5,525 bases of DNA from NCBI GenBank assembly GCA_020024765.1, contig JAHHTG010000069.1:1-5525 (forward strand), in the 5' to 3' direction. Below the pieces are notes generated by a model. It searched no databases, had not been told where the DNA came from, and saw only the letters and a list, made by a program, of their open reading frames with translations. Shown in pieces: positions 5,383 to 5,525 of the stretch. Source of the DNA: Thomasclavelia sp. (GTDB taxonomy: Bacteria > Bacillota_I > Bacilli_A > Erysipelotrichales > Erysipelotrichaceae). The number at the start of each line of letters is the position of its first letter. Position 1 is the stretch's first letter. The translations under genes were made by a program, and so were the position numbers.

Positions 5383-5525
5383 ATGAAAAAATGCATGTTT
5401 ATATCTAGTGGTGGTGGCCACTTAAGTGAATTATTAAAATTAGAGAGTTTGGTTGAGAAAGATAAGTCGGTTGTAGTAACGGGGAAAACACCTACAACAA
5501 CTTTCTGAAAAGATAAATATCCAAG
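5383..5525 (+). pseudogene. PssD/Alg14-like polysaccharide glycosyltransferase subunit, interrupted by TGA, cut by window edge
   Basis: The opening MKKCMFISSGGGHLSELLKL has the S-S-x-G-G-H-L-x-E-L-L signature of the Alg14 homologues (PssD, Cps14F-type) that act with an Alg13-like partner to add a sugar from a UDP-donor to a lipid-linked polysaccharide intermediate at the inner membrane face. Forty-one codons lead to VVVTGKTPTTTF, where family members usually read VTEKT...L. Codon 42 (5506-5508) is TGA. The same frame then reads KDKYP, which continues the expected family sequence, so the interruption is a point change and not a gene end. Homologues commonly carry Leu at this place (from memory), and TTA to TGA is one substitution. 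Alternatives are a sequencing error, a true pseudogene, or TGA read as an amino acid. Only 17 bases follow the stop, so the rest of the gene cannot be judged. Confidence 0.62.

Noticed and set aside
5383..5525. Confident claim of TGA reassignment to tryptophan
   Set aside because: Other genes use only TGG for Trp with no internal TGA, and the affected position is usually Leu, so a one-base change or sequence error is simpler.
1..5525. tRNA or rRNA genes, riboswitches, CRISPR repeats, insertion sequences, phage or defence genes
   Set aside because: None seen. All intergenic gaps are under 160 bp and are accounted for by promoters, ribosome binding sites and one terminator; no cloverleaf, long leader, repeat array or transposase was found.

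Overview
The window looks like chromosomal DNA from an AT-rich, low-GC Gram-positive bacterium (Firmicutes/Bacillota). The protein style and the absence of sporulation genes suggest an Erysipelotrichaceae-like lineage, but that placement is inference. Shine-Dalgarno sites are Firmicute-type, and the rpsT, lepA, hemW content echoes the Bacillus neighbourhood rpsT-gpr-spoIIP-lepA-hemW-hrcA. Here fmt and an ECF transporter S-component gene lie where gpr and spoIIP would be.

Layout. Bases 1-221 (minus strand) hold the start of rpsT (ribosomal protein bS20), cut by the left edge, with a strong promoter and Shine-Dalgarno site. A divergent intergenic region of about 155 bp follows. Next comes a tight plus-strand operon: fmt (377-1309), an ECF S-component gene 1 bp later (1311-1805), and lepA (1792-3603), which overlaps the transporter gene by 14 nt. 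After 46 bp with its own extended -10 box and a perfect ribosome binding site lies a six-helix DUF308/HdeD-like membrane protein (3650-4201). It is closed by an intrinsic terminator (about 4211-4249). hemW (4285-5358) follows on its own promoter, and the right end holds the start of a PssD/Alg14-like glycosyltransferase gene (5383 onward) interrupted by an in-frame TGA.

Function. Most of the window concerns translation: bS20 for the 30S subunit, Fmt for initiator tRNA formylation, and LepA/EF4 for ribosome assembly or back-translocation. The S component imports an unidentified vitamin-like substrate, HemW is a radical-SAM heme chaperone-type protein, and the last gene probably begins a polysaccharide locus.

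No new multi-gene system is evident. The two observations most worth checking are three plus-strand promoters (fmt, hemW, pssD-like) whose -10 box lies exactly 7 nt before the ATG with no ribosome binding site, implying leaderless mRNAs, and the TGA codon in the last gene, after which homologous reading appears to continue in the same frame.
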